A DNA stretch of 8,045 nucleotides from an uncultured Clostridia bacterium (GTDB lineage: Bacteria > Bacillota > Clostridia > Oscillospirales > Oscillospiraceae). The stretch is from contig CAMVOG010000101.1 in NCBI GenBank assembly GCA_947169005.1, forward strand, positions 1-8,045, read 5' to 3'. Every line of letters starts with the position of its first letter. Position 1 is the first letter of the stretch. The translations under genes and the position numbers were made by a program. Shown here in pieces: positions 1 through 5,757 of this stretch. The notes below the pieces were generated by a model that did no database searches, was not told the origin of the DNA, and was given only the letters and a program-made list of their open reading frames with translations.

Positions 1-810
1 GTATCAATGACGGTATCCGGCAGCCGGGGCTCCGCCTCCGCCAGCGCCCTGGCCGTGGGCGGCGACTACTTCTTCTTCCACCCTCTGCGGCTGCGCAGCG
101 GCAGCTATATCTCCGATGAGGACCTGATGCAGGACCGGGTGGTCCTGGATGAGGAGCTGGCCTGGAAGCTCTTCGGCGGCATGGACCTGGCGGGCCTCAA
201 CGTCACCATCGACGGGAAGCCCTATTACGTCGCCGGCGTCGTGGCCCGGGAAACGGACGGCGCCTCCCGGCGGGCCTACACCGACGGGGCGGGGATCTAT
301 ATCTCCTACGCCACCGCTCTGGCGGACAAGCGGGTCCCCGGCGTCACCTGCTATGAGCTAGTGATGGCCGCCCCGGGGCCGGGCGGCGCCCAGCCCCTCG
401 TCAGCGGGGCCGTGGGCAACGGCGGGAAAAACCCCGTGGTGGAAAACCGCTCCCGCTTCTCCGTGGGCGCCATTTTCGGGGACCTGGCCGATTTCTCCGC
501 CCGCAGCATGGACACCTACGGCGTCGTCTATCCCTATTGGGAGAACGCCGCCCGTCTGAATGAGACGCGCATGGCCGTGTGCCTCTTCTTCTTCCTGGTC
601 TTCGCCCTCTTCCCCTTCGGCTGCCTGGTCGTTCTGCTCTGGAAGCTGGCCGGCCGCGGCAAGGACGGGCTGAAAAAGGCTGCCGTCGGTGTGAAGGACA
701 AGATCTCGGACTCCATCTACTACCGCCGCGTGGAAAAGGAGCGGCAGAAGAAGGAAAAGCAGGAGGAAAAACAGCAAGATAAAAAACGAGAGCCCGTCCT
801 CAAAAGCTGA
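1..810 (+). CDS. MacB-like periplasmic core domain membrane protein (ABC transporter permease-like), 5' truncated by window edge
   Basis: The frame is open from base 1, so the gene starts upstream; the ATG at 7 is probably internal. Seen: about 180 residues of extracytoplasmic sequence (counting from the ATG at 7) with the pattern HPLRLRSGSYISDEDL (25-40), DRVVLDEELAWKLFG (43-57), then a small beta-rich segment GKPYYVAGVV (70-79). This resembles the MacB_PCD periplasmic core of MacB/FtsX-type ABC transporter permeases. One hydrophobic helix follows (about 190-212), then a 55-residue highly charged Lys/Glu/Gln cytoplasmic tail, probably coiled-coil. Only one membrane helix follows the core, whereas true MacB/FtsX permeases carry three, so this is probably a core-plus-single-helix relative with its other helix outside the window. 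Inference: part of a cell-envelope ABC export or antimicrobial-resistance type complex whose ATPase would lie upstream. The family is moderately certain; no substrate can be named. Confidence 0.6.
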   Translation, partial: VSMTVSGSRGSASASALAVGGDYFFFHPLRLRSGSYISDEDLMQDRVVLDEELAWKLFGGMDLAGLNVTIDGKPYYVAGVVARETDGASRRAYTDGAGIYISYATALADKRVPGVTCYELVMAAPGPGGAQPLVSGAVGNGGKNPVVENRSRFSVGAIFGDLADFSARSMDTYGVVYPYWENAARLNETRMAVCLFFFLVFALFPFGCLVVLLWKLAGRGKDGLKKAAVGVKDKISDSIYYRRVEKERQKKEKQEEKQQDKKREPVLKS

Positions 811-853
811 ACATCGTAAGCTTTTGATCCAAATGTAATCAAGCATAATTCTA

Positions 854-883
854 TTGACATTCCAACGCCGATCGGGGTATAAT
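854..883 (+). promoter_or_regulatory. Sigma-A-type promoter for the leader RNA and PBECR4 gene
   Basis: A perfect -35 TTGACA (854-859) and a perfect -10 TATAAT (878-883) are separated by 18 bp. Transcription should start near 890, giving a leader of about 240 nt before the ATG at 1133. Two consensus hexamers at near-ideal spacing suggest a strong housekeeping promoter, which is notable for a gene that looks like an accessory nuclease. Confidence 0.8.
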
Positions 884-889
884 GAAAGT

Positions 890-1105
890 GCGAAGTAGGC
901 ATCATCCTACTGGTGTGACTGGCACCTAAAATCCGAAATGAATGCCGGACTTTGAGCCGGAGCGTTGGCAAGCAACAGAAAAACTTGAAAGCAATGCAGC
1001 AGAAAGACCCCTGTGGTCTGAAGGAGCTGTTCGTCGGCGGACGACGGAAAAACCAGTCTTTTCTTGAGAGGGCGAGCGGCGCCGCGGCGCCGCAGCCCTC
1101 TCTTT
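890..1105 (+). ncRNA. Candidate structured leader / small RNA of unrecognised class
   Basis: No credible ORF lies between the promoter and the downstream gene. The predicted transcript contains several hairpins readable by eye: AGTAGG/CCTACT (894-899 with 906-911), GGTG/CACC (912-915 with 923-926), CCGG/CCGG (945-948 with 957-960), AGACC/GGTCT (1005-1009 with 1015-1019) and TCGTC/GACGA (1031-1035 with 1040-1044). A long GC stem follows at 1066-1102. The loop of the second hairpin contains GACTGG (917-922), exactly complementary to CCAGTC (1053-1058), a possible pseudoknot. I looked for signatures of T-box, TPP, SAM, cobalamin, c-di-GMP, ZTP, fluoride, 6S, SRP and tmRNA and recognised none. 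It could be a riboswitch-like attenuator, an independent sRNA, or an RNA partner of the downstream protein. These structures are manual pairings, not a computed fold. Confidence 0.45.
1066..1102 (+). terminator. GC-rich terminator-like or attenuator hairpin at the end of the leader
   Basis: GAGAGGGC (1066-1073) pairs with GCCCTCTC (1095-1102). After a small GA/A internal loop, GCGGCGCC (1076-1083) pairs with GGCGCCGC (1086-1093). The stem is very stable but only TTTC follows, so it lacks a full U-tract and may be a weak or conditional terminator, or a barrier that shields the downstream ribosome site. It ends about 20 nt before that site. Confidence 0.4.
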
Positions 1106-1132
1106 CATGATCGACAGAAAGCCGGAGTCCCC

Positions 1133-1780
1133 ATGGCCTATACAAAAGAAGACGCCATCCGAATAGTGGTTTCCTGCGCTCAGGTTTTTGAGAATGAGCT
1201 GGCAAACAGGACGCTTTTATTGATCTTATCTGATAAGCAAAAAAGGATCAGCTGTGTAGAGTTTGCTTTTTGCGGCTATCATTACCTTCATCTGACCGGT
1301 TTAAAATTGCTCCGCAAGGACAGTTCTGCCAACAGCCCGGACATTACGGCTGCCATGTTCTACGAGAAGTGTTTGTCACACAAGTTGAGCCCCAGGGATT
1401 TTGCTTTCGCGGAGGACGGAACAACAACCTTAAAGCTGGATGTTCTCCCCTATATCATCAATAAAAATCTGTCTGCCCGGATGGTTGGCGATTATCATTC
1501 CTTGAAGCCGCGACTGTACACGGAGAAACTGGCCGGAGGAGTCAAGGGCTGCATAGGCTTTGTCGCCAGCCAAAATGGTACTTTCGTCCCAAACACCATA
1601 CTGAAAGAGGATATTCGGAATTACAGCCGCAATACGCTGCGCGTATTAGCGGTCCTCCGGAAAGAAACGGACGCTGAAAAATATGCCGAATTGACCTATT
1701 TGGCAAAGGGCATAAACCTTGATCTCATTGAGCTTCCCCATGAATATGACTATTTGAAGCACCCGGATAAAGATGAGTAA
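1133..1780 (+). CDS. PBECR4 domain-containing protein (predicted phage-type nuclease/toxin-like domain)
   Basis: A 215-residue soluble protein with no signal peptide or membrane helix. I recognise the overall pattern of the PBECR4 family (phage Barnase-EndoU-ColicinE5/D-RelE-like nuclease 4): N-terminal MAYTKEDAI, YLHLTGLKLL (51-60), FYEKCLSHKLSP (76-87), DGTTTLKLDVLP (95-106), MVGDYHSLKPRLYTEKL (117-133) and VPNTILKEDIR (152-162). In the family these proteins are predicted RNases or effectors found in phages and mobile elements; no biochemical role can be read from this copy. Candidate polar residues are His53, Asp120, Tyr121, Lys132 and Lys158-Asp160. The ATG at 1133 is chosen because GGAG (1124-1127) sits 5 nt upstream; an in-frame TTG at 1064 would translate the GC hairpin and is unlikely. 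Base composition is clearly more AT-rich than its neighbours, which suggests horizontal acquisition. The gene has its own promoter and is convergent with spo0A. No obvious antitoxin or immunity ORF is adjacent. Confidence 0.65.
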   Translation: MAYTKEDAIRIVVSCAQVFENELANRTLLLILSDKQKRISCVEFAFCGYHYLHLTGLKLLRKDSSANSPDITAAMFYEKCLSHKLSPRDFAFAEDGTTTLKLDVLPYIINKNLSARMVGDYHSLKPRLYTEKLAGGVKGCIGFVASQNGTFVPNTILKEDIRNYSRNTLRVLAVLRKETDAEKYAELTYLAKGINLDLIELPHEYDYLKHPDKDE

Positions 1781-1808
1781 ACCCCCGGCGGTTCGATCCG
1801 CCGGGGGT
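1781..1808. terminator. Bidirectional intrinsic terminator between the PBECR4 gene and spo0A
   Basis: A perfect 11-bp stem (1781-1791 with 1798-1808) with a 6-nt loop TTCGAT starts at the base after the PBECR4 stop codon. A T-rich but interrupted tract follows on the plus strand (TCTCGTATTCTCTT). On the minus strand TTACTCATCTTT follows. It sits between convergent stop codons and probably serves both. Confidence 0.8.
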
Positions 1809-1826
1809 TCTCGTATTCTCTTGCCC

Positions 1827-2627
1827 TCACCGCACGAATTCGTTCAGCTCACGGAGCTGCAGGCGGAGCTTGTCGCTGATAAGGGCCACGAACTCGGAGT
1901 TGGTGGGCTTGCCCTTGATGTTGGAGACCGTGTGGCCGAAGTATTTCTGCAGCACCTCCAGGTCGCCCCGGTCCCAGGCCACCTCGATGGCGTGGCGGAT
2001 GGCCCGCTCCACCCGGGAGGGCGTGGTGCCGTACTTCTTCGCCACCATGGGGTAAAGGGCCTTGGTCACGGCGTTGATCAGGTCCATGTCCTTCACGGTC
2101 TGAACGATGGCCTCCCGGATATACTGATAGCCCTTGATATGGGCGGGCACGCCGATCTCGTGAATGACCTCCGTCACCATGCTTTCGATCTCCATGTCCG
2201 TGACGCTGCGCTTGCCGCCCTGGAGGGAAACCATCCCCGCCTCGCTGCGGCTGGAGCGGCCCACCTCCCGCACGCGGCAGAAAAGCTCATGCACGTCACA
2301 GGGCTTGATGATGAAGTAATAGGCCCCCAGCGCCGCGGACTCTGCCACGACCCGCTCCTGCATAAAGGCGGAGAGAATGATAAAGGCGGGACTGTAGCCG
2401 CTTTTCCCCGCAAATTCCCGCAGGACGCTGAGGCCGTCCCGGCCCTTCAAAATCAGGTCCATCAACACAATGTCGGGGCGCTTGTCACGGATGAGCTTCA
2501 AAAGCTCTCCCCCGTCCCCCGTTGTGCCGACGATCTCGATATTCTCCTCACCCGTCGCGGCTTCGCTGAGCAGCAAGCGAAATTCCTCATTCTGATCCGC
2601 GATCACGATCCTGTTCATTCGTTCCAA
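1827..2627 (-). CDS. spo0A: Sporulation master response regulator Spo0A
   Basis: A 266-residue protein of normal Spo0A length, the phosphorelay-controlled transcription factor that commits the cell to sporulation. An N-terminal receiver domain (about 5-122) carries Asp11, the phospho-acceptor Asp57 in VLMDLIL, switch Ser86 (ILSAF) and Lys108 (IKP). A linker follows, then the C-terminal Spo0A DNA-binding domain (about 140-266) with the highly conserved TTPSRVERAIRHAIEVAW recognition region (201-218) and GKPTNSEFVALISDKL (239-254). The second acidic-pocket residue, usually Asp, is Gln12. A TTG start at 2627 is preferred: GGAGGAG (2640-2634) lies 6 nt upstream, whereas the in-frame ATG at 2618 would be 15 nt from it. 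The gene appears monocistronic. It is preceded by the terminator of the acyl-CoA synthetase, and no spoIVB lies beside it, unlike the arrangement common in Bacillus and many Clostridia. Confidence 0.97.
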   Translation of the reverse strand: MERMNRIVIADQNEEFRLLLSEAATGEENIEIVGTTGDGGELLKLIRDKRPDIVLMDLILKGRDGLSVLREFAGKSGYSPAFIILSAFMQERVVAESAALGAYYFIIKPCDVHELFCRVREVGRSSRSEAGMVSLQGGKRSVTDMEIESMVTEVIHEIGVPAHIKGYQYIREAIVQTVKDMDLINAVTKALYPMVAKKYGTTPSRVERAIRHAIEVAWDRGDLEVLQKYFGHTVSNIKGKPTNSEFVALISDKLRLQLRELNEFVR

Positions 2628-2720
2628 AATGATCTCCTCCAGCTTTCAGATTGTACAGGCCATGATCTGTCTGTTTCCACGCCTTTGCTCTCTTTGGGCT
2701 GCACTCCTGTAACTGCTGAC

Positions 2721-2749
2721 AATTTACCAAATATTTACAGTGAAGTCAA
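2721..2749 (-). promoter_or_regulatory. Predicted sigma-A-type promoter of spo0A
   Basis: Read on the minus strand, TTGACT (2749-2744) and TAAATT (2726-2721) are separated by exactly 17 bp. This puts a transcription start near 2714 and a leader of about 90 nt before the TTG start. I could not identify a convincing sigma-H promoter (which controls spo0A in Bacillus subtilis) in the remaining upstream sequence. Confidence 0.65.
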
Positions 2750-2783
2750 GTGTTTTTCATATTTTCAGTCCCTTATGGGGCTA

Positions 2784-2811
2784 TTTTTTGTCGGGCGATT
2801 CCGACAAAAAA
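2784..2811. promoter_or_regulatory. Perfect inverted repeat upstream of spo0A, possible Spo0A/operator site
   Basis: An 11-bp perfect inverted repeat (2784-2794 with 2801-2811, loop GCGATT) consists of T6-GTCGG and CCGAC-A6. Each arm contains a near match to the 0A box consensus TTGTCGAA: TTGTCGGA on the minus strand and TTGTCGGG on the plus strand. It lies about 35 bp upstream of the predicted spo0A -35 element and just beyond the synthetase terminator. On both strands T precedes and A follows the stem, so it is not itself an intrinsic terminator. The operator role is inference. Confidence 0.4.
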
Positions 2812-2846
2812 AGGCCCCTTTCCCCATAATTCCGGGAAAAGGGGCC
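2806..2846 (-). terminator. Intrinsic terminator of the acyl-CoA synthetase transcript
   Basis: On the minus strand a long stem GGCCCC-TTTT-CCC (2846-2834) pairs with GGG-AAA-GGGGCC (2824-2813), with one bulged base. An uninterrupted T7 tract (2812-2806) follows at once. It starts about 30 bp after the synthetase stop codon and should insulate spo0A from the upstream operon. Confidence 0.9.
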
Positions 2847-2877
2847 CCAAATCGACGATTTATCAGCTTATTATGCT

Positions 2878-4563
2878 TTACTTCTGCTCAGCGGCCTTCG
2901 CCTGGCTCTCCCGGCGGAGCTGCGCCCGCTTGATCTTGCCGCCCAGGGTCTTGGGCAGCTCGTCCACAAATTCCACGATACGCGGATATTTATACGGAGC
3001 CGTGACCTTTTTCACATGGTTTTGCAGCTCCTTCACCAGGGCGTCCGAGGGCTCGTAGCCCTTGGCCAGCACCACGGTCGCCTTGACCACTTGGCCCCGG
3101 ATGGGGTCGGGGGCGGCGGTGATGGCGCATTCCACCACGGCGGGGTGCTCGATCAGCGCACTCTCCACCTCGAAGGGGCCGATGCGGTAGCCGGAGCATT
3201 TGATGATATCGTCGCCCCGGCCCACGAACCAGTAGTAGCCGTCGCTGTCCCGCCAGGCCATGTCGCCCAGGCTGTAATACTTGCCGCCCAGCTCCCGCTG
3301 GGTGCGCTCCTCGTCCCCGAAGTAGGAGGTAAAGAGGCCCACGGGCATATGCTCGTCGATGCCCATAACCACGATGTAGCCTTCCTCGCCGTCCTCCACC
3401 TCGTTGCCGTCCGCGTCCACCAGGGTGATGTTATAGATGGGCGAGGGCTTGCCCGTGGAGCCGGGCTTCACCTCGTCCCAGCCGAAGTTAGCGAGGACCA
3501 CGGTGGTCTCCGTCTGGCCGAAGCCCTCGTAGATCATGTGGCCCGTCAGCTCCTTCCAGCGCTTGACCACCTCGGGATTCAAGGGCTCGCCCGCCGTGGC
3601 GCAGTGGTGGATGGAGGAAAGGTCGTAGCTCGCCACGTCCTCCTGGAGCATGAAGCGGTACATGGTGGGTGGGGCGCAGAAGGTCGTCACCTTATACTTC
3701 TGCAGATTCGCCAGCAGCTTGGCGGGCACGAATTTTTCCATATCGTAGGCGAAGATGGTGGCCCCGCAGATCCACTGGCCGTAGATCTTGCCCCAGCCGA
3801 ACTTGGCCCAGCCGGAATCGGACACGGACATGTGAAGCATGTTGTCCTCCACGTGCTGCCAATACTTGGCCGTGACGATCTGGCCCAGGGGGTACTTGAA
3901 GTTATGGGCCACCAGCTTGGGCATGCTGGTGGTGCCGGAGGTGAAGTAGATCAGCATGGTGTCGGTGGCCTTGGTGGCCTCCTCCCCGGTGGGGCGCTCA
4001 AAGACCTCGGAGCAGGGGGCGATGCCCTCCTCCCAGTTCAGCCAGCCCTCCCGGTGCCCGTCCACCACGATGCGGTGGGCGATGGTGGGAGCCTCCGCCA
4101 GGGAAGCGTCCACCTGGTCCAGCACATACTTATCGTTGACGCAGATGACCGCCTTGATCTGGGCGGCGTTGGCCCGGTAAACGATGTCCTTTTTCGTGAG
4201 CTGCAGGGTGGCGGGGATCAGCACGGCCCCCAGCTTGTGCAGGGCCGGGGCCGTCGCCCAATACTCCCAGCGTCGGCGGAGGATCAGCATGACCCGGTCG
4301 CCCTTCCGGATGCCCAGGGACTTGAGGAAGTTGACCACCTTGTTGGACAGGCGGCTGAGCTCCGCAAAGGTCAGCACCTTCTCCTGCTCATGGTCGTCGC
4401 ACCAGACAAGGGCGCGCTTGTTCACGTCCTCCTTCGCCCAGCCGTCCACGATATCGAAGCCGAAGTTAAAGTCCTCCGGCTCCCGGACCGTGTAATTCTT
4501 TTTCAGATCCTCGTAGGAGTCGAACTCGATACGGGGCAGGTATTTTTCCAGCAGATGAGCCAT
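2878..4563 (-). CDS. AMP-forming acyl-CoA synthetase (acetyl/medium-chain acyl-CoA synthetase-like)
   Basis: A 561-residue adenylate-forming enzyme of the ANL superfamily that activates a carboxylic acid with ATP to acyl-AMP and transfers it to CoA. Motifs in order are: phosphate loop YFTSGTTSMPK (206-216), acyl pocket region SDSGWAKFGWGKIYGQW (248-264), GEPLNPE (325-331), YEGFGQTET (345-353), YSLGDMAWRD with Asp434, hinge/adenine region GRGDDIIKCSGYRIGPFEVE (448-467) and LPKTLGGKIKR with the adenylation lysine Lys543. Length and motifs fit the acetyl-CoA or medium-chain (MACS) branch rather than very-long-chain enzymes. AAAGGAGG lies 9 nt before the ATG. It starts 15 bp after the XRE-cupin gene, so the two are cotranscribed. 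Next to a 2-oxoacid:ferredoxin oxidoreductase its acid is probably acetate, a branched-chain acid or an aryl acid; the exact substrate cannot be read. In the phosphate loop Ser213 replaces the usual second-position Gly of the TSGTTG or TSGTSG pattern. Confidence 0.92.
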   Translation of the reverse strand: MAHLLEKYLPRIEFDSYEDLKKNYTVREPEDFNFGFDIVDGWAKEDVNKRALVWCDDHEQEKVLTFAELSRLSNKVVNFLKSLGIRKGDRVMLILRRRWEYWATAPALHKLGAVLIPATLQLTKKDIVYRANAAQIKAVICVNDKYVLDQVDASLAEAPTIAHRIVVDGHREGWLNWEEGIAPCSEVFERPTGEEATKATDTMLIYFTSGTTSMPKLVAHNFKYPLGQIVTAKYWQHVEDNMLHMSVSDSGWAKFGWGKIYGQWICGATIFAYDMEKFVPAKLLANLQKYKVTTFCAPPTMYRFMLQEDVASYDLSSIHHCATAGEPLNPEVVKRWKELTGHMIYEGFGQTETTVVLANFGWDEVKPGSTGKPSPIYNITLVDADGNEVEDGEEGYIVVMGIDEHMPVGLFTSYFGDEERTQRELGGKYYSLGDMAWRDSDGYYWFVGRGDDIIKCSGYRIGPFEVESALIEHPAVVECAITAAPDPIRGQVVKATVVLAKGYEPSDALVKELQNHVKKVTAPYKYPRIVEFVDELPKTLGGKIKRAQLRRESQAKAAEQK

Positions 4564-4578
4564 GGGACTCAGCCTCCT

Positions 4579-5127
4579 TTATTCGGCGATCATGGTCAGG
4601 AAGGTGGCGGGCACGTCGCCGCCGCACTTCTGGCCGTGCATATGCGTGGGATTGAAATAGATGCTGTCGCCCTTGTTCAGAACGATCTCCTTATCGTCGA
4701 ATACCAGGATGACGGTGCCCTCGATGACATAGTTGAACTCCTGCCCCACGTGGCTCACCAGGGCGGCGGGCTCGTCGGAGGGGTCCAGCGTCACCAGCAG
4801 GGGCTGCATGATCTTATGGGTATAGCGCCAGGCCAGGTCCTGATAGCTGTAGCCCTCATAGCGGCGGACGCTCTTGCCCTGGCCCGCCTTGACCACGTGG
4901 AAGGTGTCCAGCTTGGCGGCGTTCCCCGTCAAAATCTCGGTGAAGTCCACGCCGAACTTGTTGGCGATCTGAAAGATCACGCTGATGGGGATATCCTCTC
5001 CCCTCTCCTCGTAGGAGGTATAAACGGCTCTGTCGATGCCCAGCTCATCCGCCAGCTCCTCCCGGGTATAGCCGCAGGCGTCCCGCAGCCCGGCGATACG
5101 TTGGGCGATCTCATGGGCGTTGTCCAT
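4579..5127 (-). CDS. XRE-family regulator with C-terminal cupin domain
   Basis: A 182-residue cytoplasmic one-component regulator. The N-terminal helix-turn-helix (about 5-66) reads IAQRIAGLRDACGYTREELADELG, then IDRAVYTSYERG-like recognition sequence and the typical IFQIANKFGVDFTEIL end of Xre/Cro folds. The C-terminal cupin_2 barrel (about 105-180) shows SHVGQEFNYVIEG (125-137) and LNKGDSIYFNPTHMHG (150-165); His126, Glu130 and His164 are candidate metal or ligand residues. Proteins of this architecture usually sense a small metabolite and control the adjacent catabolic or biosynthetic genes. GAGAGGAG lies 8 nt before the ATG. It sits between the oxidoreductase genes and the synthetase, 15 bp from the latter, so it probably regulates this locus; possible ligands are the acid, acyl-CoA or 2-oxoacid (inference). 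Confidence 0.9.
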   Translation of the reverse strand: MDNAHEIAQRIAGLRDACGYTREELADELGIDRAVYTSYEERGEDIPISVIFQIANKFGVDFTEILTGNAAKLDTFHVVKAGQGKSVRRYEGYSYQDLAWRYTHKIMQPLLVTLDPSDEPAALVSHVGQEFNYVIEGTVILVFDDKEIVLNKGDSIYFNPTHMHGQKCGGDVPATFLTMIAE

Positions 5128-5160
5128 GTTGCTTGCTCCTCTCTTGGGATGTGTGGATAG

Positions 5161-5202
5161 AAAGTGTAAAGTTTAAAGACAGCGCTTTAAACTTTACACT
5201 TT
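5161..5202. repeat. Perfect 18-bp inverted repeat in the gap between the oxidoreductase gamma gene and the regulator gene
   Basis: Arms at 5161-5178 and 5185-5202 are perfectly complementary (18 bp, AT-rich: AAAGTGTAAAGTTTAAAG) around the 6-nt loop ACAGCG. No T-tract follows on the minus strand (CTATCC), so it is not a canonical terminator. The sequence falls into 7-nt units: AAAGTGT, AAAGTTT, AAAGACA on the left, and from 5185 five units beginning CT. It may be a transcript-processing or attenuating hairpin, an operator, or a small dispersed palindromic element. Confidence 0.8.
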
Positions 5203-5220
5203 GCTCTTTTATCTGTTTTC

Positions 5221-5757
5221 TTACTGATCCATGCCGATCTGGAGGGCCTTGCGGTTCAGCTCCAGCATGGCCGCCTTGGAGGCGGGGATGCACTTCTCCA
5301 GGCCCTTCTGCAGCGCCTCGGGAGAGCAGAAGCCCATTTCCTTCCAGAGCTTGCCCAGCAGGATGATGTTGGCCAGGCCCTTGAGCCCCGCCTCGTCCGC
5401 CAGGCGGGTGGCGGGCACGTAAAAGGCCTTGATGTCGGTGCGCTCAGACTTTTTCTCCACCATGGTGCTGTCCACCAGGGCGACGCCGCCGGGCTTGACC
5501 GTGTCGATAAACTTATCGTAGCTGGGGAGATTCATGGCGATCAGGGCGTTGGGCTCCAGCACCAGGGGGGAGCCGATGGGCTCGTCGCTGACGCAGACGG
5601 AGCAGTTGGCCGTGCCGCCACGCATCTCGGGGCCGTAGCTGGGGAGCCAGGAGATCTCGCGGCCCTCCATGAGGCCCGCGTAGGCCGTGACCTTACCGGC
5701 GAAGAGCAGACCCTGGCCGCCGAAGCCGGCCAGAACGAGATTCAGATCCTCTCTCAT
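5221..5757 (-). CDS. 2-oxoacid:ferredoxin oxidoreductase, gamma subunit (VorC/KorC-like)
   Basis: A 178-residue gamma subunit, the normal length when the gamma chain is a separate polypeptide. The N-terminus carries the hallmark VLAGFGGQGLLFAGK (8-22), followed by SWLPSYGPEMRGGTANCSV (36-54) and LEPNALIAMN (67-76), the pattern of the POR/KOR/IOR gamma domain. It binds CoA and completes the alpha-beta-gamma-delta complex that oxidatively decarboxylates 2-oxoacids to acyl-CoA. Its ATG overlaps the stop codon of the beta gene (ATGA arrangement), which indicates translational coupling. It is the last subunit gene; a 93-bp gap with a large inverted repeat follows before the regulator. Confidence 0.9.
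   Translation of the reverse strand: MREDLNLVLAGFGGQGLLFAGKVTAYAGLMEGREISWLPSYGPEMRGGTANCSVCVSDEPIGSPLVLEPNALIAMNLPSYDKFIDTVKPGGVALVDSTMVEKKSERTDIKAFYVPATRLADEAGLKGLANIILLGKLWKEMGFCSPEALQKGLEKCIPASKAAMLELNRKALQIGMDQ

Noticed and set aside
820..844. Hairpin as terminator of the MacB-like gene
   Set aside because: GCTT..GAT pairs with ATCAAGC only with a 2-nt bulge, and no T-tract follows before the next promoter.
890..1105. T-box or another known riboswitch class
   Set aside because: The T-box GGGTGGCACC-type antiterminator sequence and the core motifs of the common riboswitches I know are absent, so I left the class open.
1064..1132. Upstream TTG start for the PBECR4 gene
   Set aside because: It would translate the GC-rich hairpin into an Arg/Pro-rich extension absent from the family pattern. 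The ATG at 1133 has GGAG at 5 nt.
1773..2933. A 386-codon plus-strand frame over spo0A
   Set aside because: It is antisense to an unmistakable Spo0A and shows the same antisense composition, with no ribosome site or domain.
3016..5160. A 714-codon open frame on the plus strand
   Set aside because: It is antisense to the synthetase and XRE-cupin genes, both of which have clear motifs. Its translation is a Gly/His/Val/Asp-rich composition typical of the reverse strand of GC-rich codons.
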